Source: Pseudorhodobacter wandonensis
GTDB taxonomy: Bacteria; Pseudomonadota; Alphaproteobacteria; Rhodobacterales; Rhodobacteraceae
Direction: 5' to 3'
Length of the DNA: 64,000 bases
Assembly (NCBI RefSeq): GCF_001202035.1
Contig: NZ_LGHT01000042.1
Location: 87,391 to 151,390, forward strand
The translations under genes were made by a program, and so were the position numbers. This document shows, piece after piece, positions 1-7,831 of the stretch (position 1 is the stretch's first letter; each line of letters begins with the position of its first letter). The notes beneath the pieces were generated by a model, which was not told the DNA's origin, made no database searches, and worked only from the letters and a program-made list of their open reading frames with translations.

Positions 1-5
1 CTACC

Positions 6-734
6 CTACATCAGCGGCCTGCGGTCCAAGGGTTCGGGTTCCACCCCGGCCAGGGCCGCAAGTTTGGCGCGATCGGGAATAGACAGTTTCCCGTCAACCC
101 AAGCGGCCAGCCCCATATCACGCAGACGCGCAATCGTCTTATTTGTGTGCACCAACGAAAGGCCCAACGCATCCGCCAGATCTTGTTGGCGAAAGGGCAG
201 TGGCACATGATGGGCGTCGCCCAGCCCCACCGCACGCAATCGGCGATGAAGGCGCAAATAGGCCCACGCTATGCGCTGGCTGGCGTCGCGCTGCCCCAAG
301 GTCGCAATGGTTTCGCCCAAGAAATGCTCCTCGACTGCGGCGATCCATGTCAAATCATAGGCACGGTCCGGATGGGCCTTAAACATATTCCAAATATCGG
401 CGCGGTTAAAAACGCACAGCACCATGTTTGTCGTAGCCTCGACCGAGTGCTTCATCTCGCCCATGATCGCAGATTGCATTCCGGTCAGATCCCCAGGAAG
501 CAAGAAATTGATAACCTGCCGTCCACCATCTTCCAGCGTTTTGTATCGCACCCCCATTCCTGACAGAACGGTAAACAGCTGGGGGCTGTTTGACCCTTCC
601 AAAAGCAAGGTGGTACCGGGTTCAACGACCATTTCCCCGGTTTTAAAGCTGATCATAAAGGCCAGCTCTGCCTCGGTCATCGGGATAAAATAGTCGCATT
701 TGCGCAATGGGCAGTTTTTGCAGGAAACGGGCAT
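6..734 (-). CDS. Crp/Fnr family transcriptional regulator with FNR-like cysteines
   Basis: A 242-residue DNA-binding regulator of the Crp/Fnr family. An N-terminal cysteine cluster (C5, C8, C13) together with C107 resembles the four iron-sulfur ligands of FNR, although the second gap is one residue shorter than in E. coli FNR. A cyclic-nucleotide-binding-type beta roll follows (about 25-130), then a dimerisation helix and a C-terminal winged helix-turn-helix (about 175-215, around QQDLADALGLS). By analogy it could sense oxygen or redox state; this is inferred from the cysteines, not shown. It is divergent from the small receiver-like gene starting at 820, so the 85-base gap carries promoters for both. 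The target genes cannot be told from the window. Confidence 0.85.
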   Translation of the reverse strand: MPVSCKNCPLRKCDYFIPMTEAELAFMISFKTGEMVVEPGTTLLLEGSNSPQLFTVLSGMGVRYKTLEDGGRQVINFLLPGDLTGMQSAIMGEMKHSVEATTNMVLCVFNRADIWNMFKAHPDRAYDLTWIAAVEEHFLGETIATLGQRDASQRIAWAYLRLHRRLRAVGLGDAHHVPLPFRQQDLADALGLSLVHTNKTIARLRDMGLAAWVDGKLSIPDRAKLAALAGVEPEPLDRRPLM

Positions 735-819
735 TGAATACCTTTTGCTATGTCACAGTTTAATGCGGTACTGGCCGACACCGGTCAAAACCCTACTTTT
801 GGTTTGTGAGGCTTGGCAT

Positions 820-1227
820 ATGATTGATACCCCTTTGTGCAACCATCCTGCTCTATTTCTGATCGTGATAGAAGATCTGCTCATCCGCGAGGATTTGCGG
901 CAAGCGATAGTCGAGTCGGTGCCTTTTGCCGAGGTCCGCATAGCCGATGATGCTGCAGCAGCCGATGCAATTGCCCAAAATGCTGGTTCGGGCCTAACCG
1001 CATTCGTGTCGGCGGACCCTGCGCTATTTGCGGCCTCGCCCTTGGCGCAAACTTTGCAATCTGTCGGGGCAAACGTTATCCTCACCGAGGCATGGGACGC
1101 GTCTGACCCAGTGCCGAGAGGGTGGGACTTTTTGCCCGCTCCATTCACGTCACAAGATATTCATGCAATCCTTAACCGCGCCCCGACAGATGTCGCTGAA
1201 CGCCGCACCCAGCGGTTGCCCCAATAA
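820..1227 (+). CDS. Small degenerate receiver-like protein
   Basis: A 135-residue protein that reads like a stand-alone response-regulator receiver domain: a first beta strand LFLIVIEDLLIRED near the N terminus with acidic residues, then alternating strands and helices. The usual phosphoacceptor Asp after strand 3 appears to be Ser (AFVSADP), and no clear conserved Lys of the last strand is visible, so phosphorylation is doubtful. The ATG at 820 was chosen because residues encoded upstream of it (from 700) do not resemble a receiver and overlap the divergent regulator gene. It lies between the Crp/Fnr gene and phyR, ending 21 bases from the 3' end of phyR, to which it is convergent. A role as a single-domain partner of the stress response is possible but unproven. 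Confidence 0.6.
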   Translation: MIDTPLCNHPALFLIVIEDLLIREDLRQAIVESVPFAEVRIADDAAAADAIAQNAGSGLTAFVSADPALFAASPLAQTLQSVGANVILTEAWDASDPVPRGWDFLPAPFTSQDIHAILNRAPTDVAERRTQRLPQ

Positions 1228-1248
1228 GGTACGGCGTTCAAATTGTGA

Positions 1249-2055
1249 TCAGGCGTGCAAGGTTTCCGTACTGGAAAAGAACATGGCCTGGCTGACCGCC
1301 GACCGCACCTGCTCTTCGGAATAGGGTTTAGTGATGAGGAAGGCCGGTTCTGGCCGTTCGCCCGTCAGCAGGCGTTCCGGAAAGGCGGTGATGAAAATCA
1401 CGGGGATCGCATCAAACCGCGCCAGAATATCGTTCACCGCGTCAATGCCCGAAGATTTGTCGGCCAATTGAATATCGGCCAAAATCAGATCGGGTTTCTC
1501 ACGACTTGCCAATGCGGCAGCCTCGGTACGGGTGGCGGCAATGCCCGTTACATCATGCCCCATTTCCTGCACGATGGCCGCAATATCCATCGCGATAATC
1601 GCTTCATCCTCGATAATCATCACACGGCCGGACATGGTTGACTTCATCTCATGCAGCGCCTTCTCGTGCAGCCCTGCAACTGACTCTATGTCAATGCCCA
1701 TGATCCCGGCAATCTCGGCCTCGGTGAACCCTTCGATAGACCGTAACAACAGTACTTCACGCGACCCGGGGGTGAGTGTGATCATATGCGCCTGGGCTAT
1801 GGCCGAAAAGCGACTGTCCGGATCACCCAATGGCGCACCGGCGCTGGACCAAACCACATGGAACGCATGGAAAAGGCCTGTTTTGACATTTTCACCCGCA
1901 TTTAAAACGGCCGAATCCGCAAGCACCGCCTCTAGGGTGGCGGCAGCATAGCGATCCCCGGTTTCCTGGCTTCCGGTCAACGCGCGGGCATAGCGGCGCA
2001 GATAAGGAAGGTTTGCACCGATCTGGGCTGCAAGGTCATTGGAGGCGTCGGTCAA
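1249..2055 (-). CDS. phyR: PhyR, general stress response anti-anti-sigma response regulator
   Basis: A 268-residue protein with the PhyR architecture: an N-terminal ECF-sigma-like domain (about 1-120) fused to a C-terminal receiver domain (about 143-262). The receiver has the acidic pair E149/D150, phosphoacceptor D194 in LILADIQ, T223 and K243. In alphaproteobacteria, phosphorylated PhyR binds the anti-sigma factor NepR through its sigma-like domain and so frees EcfG. The TTG at 2055 is taken as start because GGAG sits 7 bases upstream and the transcript from the promoter at 2084-2117 would begin about 30 bases earlier; further upstream codons lie inside or beyond that promoter. It is divergent from nepR-ecfG, the classical arrangement. 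Confidence 0.95.
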   Translation of the reverse strand: MTDASNDLAAQIGANLPYLRRYARALTGSQETGDRYAAATLEAVLADSAVLNAGENVKTGLFHAFHVVWSSAGAPLGDPDSRFSAIAQAHMITLTPGSREVLLLRSIEGFTEAEIAGIMGIDIESVAGLHEKALHEMKSTMSGRVMIIEDEAIIAMDIAAIVQEMGHDVTGIAATRTEAAALASREKPDLILADIQLADKSSGIDAVNDILARFDAIPVIFITAFPERLLTGERPEPAFLITKPYSEEQVRSAVSQAMFFSSTETLHA

Positions 2056-2083
2056 TTTTTTTCTCCGTGTTGTCAGGTTTCTT

Positions 2084-2117
2084 GGGAACCAAACGTTGAA
2101 TGGCGCGTTTGGTTCCC
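2084..2117. promoter_or_regulatory. Palindromic bidirectional EcfG-type (general stress) promoter
   Basis: A perfect 12-base inverted repeat (GGGAACCAAACG at 2084-2095, CGTTTGGTTCCC at 2106-2117) with a 10-base centre. On the + strand it reads GGAAC (2085-2089), 16 bases, CGTT (2106-2109); on the - strand it reads GGAAC (2116-2112), 16 bases, CGTT (2095-2092). Both match the alphaproteobacterial EcfG consensus GGAAC-N16/17-CGTT. It is therefore predicted to drive phyR leftward and nepR-ecfG-kinase-phospholipase rightward under positive autoregulation by EcfG. Confidence 0.85.
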
Positions 2118-2144
2118 AGTAAGATGGCGGCAGGTAAAAAAAAT

Positions 2145-2321
2145 ATGTATGGTGAAATGGCAAACGATACCCCCAAGGACAAGATCAAGCAGCAAATTGA
2201 GGAAAACCTCAAGCGTGTCTACGATGACGCGTTGAATGAGCCGGTGCCGGATCGGTTTCTGAGCTTGCTAGAGCAATTGCGCAAACAAGATTCCAAAAAC
2301 GGTGGGGGCACGACATCATGA
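2145..2321 (+). CDS. nepR: NepR family anti-sigma factor
   Basis: A small NepR-type anti-sigma factor that sequesters EcfG until phosphorylated PhyR captures it. The conserved core is visible: KIKQQIEENLKRVYDD followed by the PVPDRFLSLLEQLR helix. Possible starts are ATG at 2100, 2124, 2145 and 2157. The one at 2100 falls inside the -35/-10 region of the promoter at 2084-2117 and cannot be used by a transcript from it. I give 2145 (58 residues) as a compromise; 2157 is nearly as likely. The stop overlaps the ecfG start in an ATGA, implying translational coupling of anti-sigma and sigma. Confidence 0.85.
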   Translation: MYGEMANDTPKDKIKQQIEENLKRVYDDALNEPVPDRFLSLLEQLRKQDSKNGGGTTS

Positions 2322-2896
2322 CGAAAGACGCCACGCCCTCATCCCATGACCCGCGCGACACGCTTCCCGACCATTTACCTGCCCTGCGGGCCTTTGCCAT
2401 TTCGCTGACCCGCAATCCAAGTACGGCCGATGATCTGGTGCAAGATACCATCGTAAAGGCCTGGACCCGGTTTGACAGCTACACCCAGGGCACAAACCTT
2501 CAGGCCTGGCTGTTCACCATTTTGCGGAACACCTATTTTTCGTCGCTGCGCAAACACCGGCGTGAGGTGGCAGACCCCGATGGCATTCACGCCGGCGGGT
2601 TGTTTGTAAAACCCGACCATGATGGCAAGCTGGCTTTCAACGATTTTCAGCACGCCTTTGACCAGCTTTCGCCAGAACACCGCGAGGTGCTTATCCTTGT
2701 TGGCGCCTCGGGTTATTCGGTCGAAGAGGCTGCTGACATGATCGGCGTTGCCGCAGGCACTGTAAAAAGCCGCACCAGCCGCGCCCGTAAACGACTCGCC
2801 GAATTGATGGGCTTGGCCGAAGATGAAGATGCCCTGCCCGCAGGCGATACCGCAAGCCTGGCGATGATGGGCCAGTCGGGCGTGCAGGCTGCGTGA
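2318..2896 (+). CDS. ecfG: EcfG, general stress response ECF sigma factor
   Basis: A 192-residue extracytoplasmic-function sigma factor. Region 2 (about 20-90) contains the core-binding and -10 recognition part (ADDLVQDTIVKAW, then QAWLFTILRN), and region 4 (about 125-175) holds the helix-turn-helix (YSVEEAADMIGVAAGTVKS). Position directly after nepR with a 4-base overlap and divergent from phyR identifies it as the EcfG subgroup that recognises GGAAC-N16/17-CGTT. About 20 residues after region 4 form a non-conserved tail. It is followed in TGATG overlap by the sensor kinase gene. Confidence 0.95.
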   Translation: MTKDATPSSHDPRDTLPDHLPALRAFAISLTRNPSTADDLVQDTIVKAWTRFDSYTQGTNLQAWLFTILRNTYFSSLRKHRREVADPDGIHAGGLFVKPDHDGKLAFNDFQHAFDQLSPEHREVLILVGASGYSVEEAADMIGVAAGTVKSRTSRARKRLAELMGLAEDEDALPAGDTASLAMMGQSGVQAA

Positions 2897-4680
2897 TGTG
2901 GCGCACCCGTTTGGCAGAACTTGCTGACAGCCCCAATCGCTGGTGGGCGCGGGTAAATGCCCGTTTTGCGCTGGTATTGTCACTGGCACTGTTGCCGCTA
3001 CTGGTCATCTCGCTGGTGCAAACCCGCAATCTGCAAGACGAAGCGCAAGGCCGGGCACAGCAGGCGATGTTGGGTGCAACTTTGCGCGCGACCACCGGCG
3101 AAATCGGTGTGATCCGCTTTGCCCAGGGCGCTGTTGCCGCCCTTGCCAATTCCGCGGCTATTGTCGGAACCCCCGCTTCCTGCAGATCTGCAATGCGTCT
3201 GACGGCAACGCAAGTTCCCGCTGCCTCTCTCGTGGCATTCGTCCCCACATCGGGTTTGATGACCTGTTCCTCCGATGGCAGCAGCTTTGACTACTCCGCA
3301 CCCTCGACATCGGCGCAATTTCAAAAATTGATCTCCGCCAAGGACCCTATGTTCATTGTTGTCCGATGGGCTCCGGTATCCGGCTCTTCGGTGCTTTTGG
3401 TCACGCATCCGGTTTACAATCAGGACCGGAATTATATTGGCTATGTCTCGATTGCGTTGCCGCATAAAAAGCTCGATAGTGTGAACAAGGCGCTTGATAC
3501 TTCGATCACGGGGCTTGAACTTCCCGCGCAGTTTTGGACCTTCAATGCCGCGGGCGAAGTACTAACCGCGAATATGGGCCTTGATGAGGTTGAGCAGTAC
3601 CTACCAAGCAGACACCCGCTAACCTCTTTCGTCAAAAGCACTGCCACCGTTTTTAGTGACGCATCAAGCGCGGGCGAGGAACGAAGCTATGCAATGGTGC
3701 CCATCATTCAGGGTGAATTATATTTGATGAGCAGTTGGGACACGCGCGCTGGCCGTATGGCAGCACGCAACGACCTGTCGCCGTATCTGCTGCCCATCCT
3801 GATGTGGGCGCTTGGCATGATCGTGGCGGCTTGGGCTGCCGAATGGCTGGTGTCGCGCCATGTTCGGGTGCTGACGCGTGCAATTGGACTTTTTGCCAAG
3901 GGCGACCGCAGTCTGGATTTCGTGAATCTGTCCGAGGCCCCGTATGAATTGCGTAAGGCAGGAAGCGCTTTTGCCAGTATGGCAGACGGCGTTATGCGCG
4001 GCGAGGCCAGTCTGGAAGATACCATTCACCAAAAAGACGTGTTGCTGCGCGAGGTGCATCACCGCGTCAAAAACAACCTGCAACTGATAGCCTCGATCAT
4101 GAACATCCAAATGCGCAAGGCTGTCGCCCCGGAATCCCGCGCCCTGCTCAAAAGTCTGCAAGAACGGATCATGAGCTTGGCCACCATCCATCGCGGCCTG
4201 TACCAGACCTCTGGCATGGTTGATGTGCGCGCCGATGAATTGCTGCGCGATATTGTGCGGCAGATTGTGAACATCGGCAGCAGTGCCGACCGCAAATTTG
4301 ATGTAGGGGTCGCGGTTGATGAGCTGTATCTGACACCTGACCAAGCCGTACCCCTGTCGTTGTTGCTGACCGAAGCGATGGCCAATGCAATGAAATATGC
4401 AGGCAGCGGGCCCGATGGTAAGATTCACATCAAAGTCCGGTTGGCTCGAACAGACAGTGAAACCGGCGTGATTGAGGTGGAAAACAGCCTTGCCTCTGGT
4501 GTTGAGGCAAGGGCGCGCAGCGAAGCGGTCGATGGCACGGGCCTTGGCGATCAGTTGCTGACCGCCTTTTCACAGCAGTTGGGTGGCAAACTGGAACGCA
4601 CCTTGTCAGAGGATTTTTATCGACTGTCCGTGCGTTTCAACATCCGCAACCTGACCACCGCCGAAGATCGCGACACATGA
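2896..4680 (+). CDS. HisKA_2/HWE-type sensor histidine kinase, PhyK-like
   Basis: A 594-residue inner-membrane kinase. A first transmembrane helix (about 24-42) and a second (about 295-315) flank a large periplasmic sensor region of some 250 residues. The cytoplasmic part has the HisKA_2 phosphoacceptor box EVHHRVKNNLQL (His near residue 387) typical of kinases that phosphorylate PhyR, then an HATPase region with LTEAMANAMKYA and GTGLGDQL. ATG at 2896 overlaps the ecfG stop as TGATG; a GTG at 2893 is also in frame. Position in the ecfG operon makes it the likely phosphodonor for PhyR (PhyK role), which is inference from context and subfamily. Confidence 0.88.
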   Translation: MWRTRLAELADSPNRWWARVNARFALVLSLALLPLLVISLVQTRNLQDEAQGRAQQAMLGATLRATTGEIGVIRFAQGAVAALANSAAIVGTPASCRSAMRLTATQVPAASLVAFVPTSGLMTCSSDGSSFDYSAPSTSAQFQKLISAKDPMFIVVRWAPVSGSSVLLVTHPVYNQDRNYIGYVSIALPHKKLDSVNKALDTSITGLELPAQFWTFNAAGEVLTANMGLDEVEQYLPSRHPLTSFVKSTATVFSDASSAGEERSYAMVPIIQGELYLMSSWDTRAGRMAARNDLSPYLLPILMWALGMIVAAWAAEWLVSRHVRVLTRAIGLFAKGDRSLDFVNLSEAPYELRKAGSAFASMADGVMRGEASLEDTIHQKDVLLREVHHRVKNNLQLIASIMNIQMRKAVAPESRALLKSLQERIMSLATIHRGLYQTSGMVDVRADELLRDIVRQIVNIGSSADRKFDVGVAVDELYLTPDQAVPLSLLLTEAMANAMKYAGSGPDGKIHIKVRLARTDSETGVIEVENSLASGVEARARSEAVDGTGLGDQLLTAFSQQLGGKLERTLSEDFYRLSVRFNIRNLTTAEDRDT

Positions 4681-6281
4681 CAGACATCGGCGCGCGGATT
4701 GCCCAAGTGCTGCCCGGCGCTGCGCAAAACTGCGACGTAACGGTCCATTTAGCCGCAGCCGAGGCCTATCCTGCGCTGGAAGAGGCGTTCCTGAACGCCG
4801 AGACAGAGATTTGGGCCAGTTTTCTGGTGTTTGACTTGCAAACGCGGCTGCGGTCCAAAGCGGCACAGACCATAGGGGAAACATGGTTCGACCTTTTGGT
4901 CCATGTGCTGCGGCGCGGCGTTTTGGTGAATTTTGTGATCAGCGATGTCGATCCCATTGGCCGCCCCGAAATGCACCGAGACGCCACCCGAAGCTTGCGC
5001 CGGTTTTGTGCCGCGGCCGAGATTGCAGGCCCAAAGGCGCGACTAAAGGTTGCAGCGGCGCGGCATCCGGCCTGTACCGGCGCTGGCGTTCGCCTGCTGA
5101 TCTGGCCCTATATCCAGAAAAAACTGCGCGCGCAGGCAAAGCTGCTAAACAATATGCCGCCTGCGCACCGATCGGCCGCACTTCGTGATTTGCCTGGGCT
5201 TGTACCCTATTTGCGCGCCCGTCCAGATGGCAGTCTTGCACCCCGCCTCCGGGTTTTACCCTCTCTGTTTCCAGCCGTACATCATCAAAAAATGGCCGTG
5301 ATCGACCGGCGTTTGCTGTATATCGGCGGGCTTGATCTGGATGAAAGCCGCTATGACACGCCAGAGCATCAAAGACCCGGATCGCAAACCTGGCATGATT
5401 TGCAATTGATGATGACCGGCCCGGCCGTGGCCGAGGCGCAAACCCATCTCGAAGAATTCCGCGCGGTTGCCAATGGCGACACGCCGCCCAGCCCGCATCG
5501 CCACATGTTGACCACGATTTCAAGCAAACGCGCATTTGATACCTTTTGCTTTGGGCCAAAGCGCTGCGTTTTCCAAATTCGCACCGCCCACACTGCATTG
5601 GCGCAACAAGCCACGCAGTTGATTTATCTGGAAACGCAGTATTTCCGGGACCGCCGCTTTGCCAAAGATCTGGCAGCGCGTGCCAAAGCCGAACCAAACC
5701 TGACGATGATCCTGATTTTGCCCGCTGCTCCGGATGACGTGGCCTTTGAAGGCAATCGCAGCCCGGATGCCCGCTTTGGTGAATTTACGCAGGCCCGTTC
5801 TTTGAAAATCATCCGCCGTGCCTTTGGCCCGCGGCTGTTTGTCGGCTCACCTGCCCAAAGCCGCCGGGCACCCGCACCGGACGAACGCAAACCAAACTCC
5901 GAACGTCGTGACCAGCTTATGAACGCGCCTTTGGTCTATGTTCATGCCAAGGTTTCTATCTTTGATGATGCCGCTGCAATCGTCTCCTCGGCCAATCTGA
6001 ACGGGCGCAGTTTTTTCTGGGATACCGAGTCAGGCGTGTCTGTATCCGCCCCTTGTGACGTCGAGTCTCTACGTCGCCGCGTCATGGCCCATTGGTTGCC
6101 CAAATCCGCAGGCCCGGCCGCCTATGCCTTACCAACGGCCGCTGCCGCTTGGGAAAAAATTGCACGCCAAAACGCCCGCATGCCACCAGAAGCACGGAAA
6201 GGGTTTTTGCTGCCGCATGATTTTGCTGCCGCCGAGGCCTTTGGCCACGACCTTCCCTTTGTACCTGACGAGATGGTCTGA
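4677..6281 (+). CDS. Phospholipase D-like protein with two HKD motifs
   Basis: A 534-residue member of the phospholipase D/cardiolipin synthase superfamily. Two HKD half-sites are seen: VHHQKMAVIDRR with IGGLDLD (about 200-225) and VYVHAKVSIFDD with SSANLNGRS (about 420-445). Such enzymes hydrolyse or transfer phosphatidyl groups through a phospho-histidine intermediate. No signal peptide or N-terminal membrane segments are evident, unlike classical cardiolipin synthase, so it may act on the cytoplasmic face. It overlaps the kinase stop by 4 bases (ATGA) and is therefore the last gene of the general stress operon, suggesting stress-induced phospholipid remodelling. The exact substrate is unknown. 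Confidence 0.85.
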   Translation: MTDIGARIAQVLPGAAQNCDVTVHLAAAEAYPALEEAFLNAETEIWASFLVFDLQTRLRSKAAQTIGETWFDLLVHVLRRGVLVNFVISDVDPIGRPEMHRDATRSLRRFCAAAEIAGPKARLKVAAARHPACTGAGVRLLIWPYIQKKLRAQAKLLNNMPPAHRSAALRDLPGLVPYLRARPDGSLAPRLRVLPSLFPAVHHQKMAVIDRRLLYIGGLDLDESRYDTPEHQRPGSQTWHDLQLMMTGPAVAEAQTHLEEFRAVANGDTPPSPHRHMLTTISSKRAFDTFCFGPKRCVFQIRTAHTALAQQATQLIYLETQYFRDRRFAKDLAARAKAEPNLTMILILPAAPDDVAFEGNRSPDARFGEFTQARSLKIIRRAFGPRLFVGSPAQSRRAPAPDERKPNSERRDQLMNAPLVYVHAKVSIFDDAAAIVSSANLNGRSFFWDTESGVSVSAPCDVESLRRRVMAHWLPKSAGPAAYALPTAAAAWEKIARQNARMPPEARKGFLLPHDFAAAEAFGHDLPFVPDEMV

Positions 6282-6289
6282 CCCGCAAG

Positions 6290-6315
6290 GGAACCAATTG
6301 CCAGCACCGCGCGTT
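6290..6315 (+). promoter_or_regulatory. EcfG-type promoter upstream of the DUF1328 gene
   Basis: GGAAC at 6290-6294, 17 bases, CGTT at 6312-6315, an exact match to the general stress consensus. It would start transcription about 50 bases before the ATG at 6374. Confidence 0.7.
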
Positions 6316-6373
6316 CAATCTGCATGACATGAATGGGTGATCGGCAATCACCAAAATCGCAAAGGAGTTCATT

Positions 6374-6547
6374 ATGCTTGGCTGGGCCGTAACATTTCTT
6401 ATCATCGCACTGATCGCTGCTGTGCTTGGGTTTGGGGGCATCGCAGGTGCGTCCGCAGGCATCGCACAGATCTTGTTCTTTATTTTTATCGTCCTGTTTG
6501 TTGTCGCCATGGTTGTGCGCGCACTTAAAGGCCGCCCTCCGGTCTGA
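6374..6547 (+). CDS. Small DUF1328 family membrane protein
   Basis: A 57-residue, strongly hydrophobic protein beginning [20 protein letters not shown], the DUF1328 (YtjA-like) signature. Two membrane segments are apparent (about 3-25 and 30-49) with a short basic C terminus. The ribosome binding site AAAGGAG lies 7 bases before the ATG, which fixes the start. Function is unknown; members are frequently stress-inducible small membrane proteins. The EcfG-type promoter at 6290-6315 and the terminator at 6566-6602 make it a probable single-gene unit of the general stress regulon. Confidence 0.9.
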   Translation: MLGWAVTFLIIALIAAVLGFGGIAGASAGIAQILFFIFIVLFVVAMVVRALKGRPPV

Positions 6548-6565
6548 CACCACATCAGTCCAAAC

Positions 6566-6602
6566 AAAGGCCACGCCCGGATTTGCTCCGGCGTGGCCTT
6601 TT
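6566..6602 (+). terminator. Rho-independent terminator after the DUF1328 gene
   Basis: Stem of AAGGCCACGCC with GGCGTGGCCTT enclosing a short inner stem and loop, followed by TTTT. It ends the transcript 20 bases after the stop codon. Confidence 0.9.
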
Positions 6603-6650
6603 CCATTTCAAAAACAGCCATTCCGATAAACTTTTTTTTGGCAAAATTTC

Positions 6651-6676
6651 GGAACCGAAATAGCCCTGACTGTGTT
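6651..6676 (+). promoter_or_regulatory. Possible EcfG-type promoter upstream of the PRC-barrel gene
   Basis: GGAAC at 6651-6655, 17 bases, TGTT at 6673-6676: one mismatch in the -10 element (T for C). It is suitably placed about 50 bases before the ATG at 6729. Weaker than the two other copies. Confidence 0.4.
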
Positions 6677-6728
6677 GTGTTACCGAGGGCGAAACGCCCC
6701 AACCATATGACTAAAAAGGAAAAAAACC

Positions 6729-7511
6729 ATGCGTAAGTTTTTACTTTCAACCGCTGTCGTATCGCTATTGGCCACACCTGTCTTGGCCCAAGATACAATG
6801 TTTCGTTCCGAAGCGTCTGTTGGCGCAGTTCACGCATCCGACCTTATTGGGGCCCGCATCTACATCTCTGATCTAGAGATTAACGCCAACGGCTATAATG
6901 GCGTTCAGAAAGATTGGGAAGATATCGGCGAGATCAACGACGTTATCCTGTCGCGTGACGGCAAGGTCGAATCTGTGCTGGTCGATATTGGCGGATTTCT
7001 CGGCATAGGCGAACGTCAAGCCGCCATCGACATGGCCTCGCTGCGCTTTGTGTCGGATGATGCCACCGGGGATGATCCGGATGACTGGTTCGTGGTGATG
7101 AAGGGCAACCGTGCGCTTGTGGAAACCGCCCCGGAATGGCCGATGATGCCACGGATGACCAATGGCACCAAAGAGATGGTCACAGCGCCAGCCAATAGCA
7201 TGACGTCACCGCGCGAAGGCTATGCCGCTGTCGAAGTGACAGATATCACCTCCGAGGCGCTGACAGGGGCAACTGTTTATGATGCCACCGATGCCGATAT
7301 TGGCGAAATCTCGAACCTTGTCTTGACCACAGATGGCAAGATCGAAGGTGTTATTGTTGATGTCGGCGGTTTCCTTGGCATGGGCGAAAAGCCAGTCAAG
7401 GTAGATATGGCTGAACTTCAGGTGTTGCGCCGGAATGATGGTGGCGATCTAAGGGTCTTTGTGCCGATGACCAAAGAAAACCTGGAAGCCATGCCTACCT
7501 ACAAAAACTGA
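6729..7511 (+). CDS. Secreted protein with two PRC-barrel domains
   Basis: A 260-residue protein with a Sec signal peptide (cleavage predicted after LATPVLA, about residue 20). Two PRC-barrel repeats are seen, each with the pattern D/E-IGEI...DGK-[IV]-E-x-V-[IL]-VD-[IV]-GGFLG-[IM]-GE: about 38-115 and 170-240. The two halves are clearly related, indicating internal duplication. PRC barrels are small beta domains found in RNA- or photosystem-associated and periplasmic stress proteins; the role here is unknown. It lies in the stress neighbourhood behind a possible EcfG promoter and is closed by a strong terminator, so it is probably a monocistronic stress gene. Confidence 0.85.
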   Translation: MRKFLLSTAVVSLLATPVLAQDTMFRSEASVGAVHASDLIGARIYISDLEINANGYNGVQKDWEDIGEINDVILSRDGKVESVLVDIGGFLGIGERQAAIDMASLRFVSDDATGDDPDDWFVVMKGNRALVETAPEWPMMPRMTNGTKEMVTAPANSMTSPREGYAAVEVTDITSEALTGATVYDATDADIGEISNLVLTTDGKIEGVIVDVGGFLGMGEKPVKVDMAELQVLRRNDGGDLRVFVPMTKENLEAMPTYKN

Positions 7512-7536
7512 TCACCCGAAAATCTGTTTGGGTTAT

Positions 7537-7563
7537 AGGCCCGCGCTACAAGCGCGGGCCTTT
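7537..7563 (+). terminator. Rho-independent terminator after the PRC-barrel gene
   Basis: Perfect 11-bp stem AGGCCCGCGCT / AGCGCGGGCCT with a 3-base loop and a short T run. Confidence 0.85.
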
Positions 7564-7831
7564 GCTATAGTCAGAAAGTAAGCAGACTTACCGGCAAAAC
7601 TTGCCTCTGTCGCCGACAGGTGGTCCTGCTTTTCGGACAGGTTTGCGGCTTATGCTGGGTCATGGTCTGGTTTCCTGCCGCTTGGTTCACCTGTGTTGCC
7701 TCAAAATATGCGGCGGCTGGCGTCCTTGTATAACGCGCCGTATCCGGTCGCGTGGCATCAACAACGCGCCAAGGCTGGCAGCATCACCTCAGAAACTCAC
7801 ACACCATCACAGTGATCAACGGCACCAATCC
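7564..7831. other. Intergenic stretch without a recognisable gene
   Basis: About 270 bases between the PRC-barrel terminator and the 3' end of the ABC permease gene. It contains short inverted repeats (for example CTGTCG-C-CGACAG near 7607) but no open frame with similarity to a known protein, no RNA gene, and no clear terminator for the leftward transporter operon. Confidence 0.5.
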
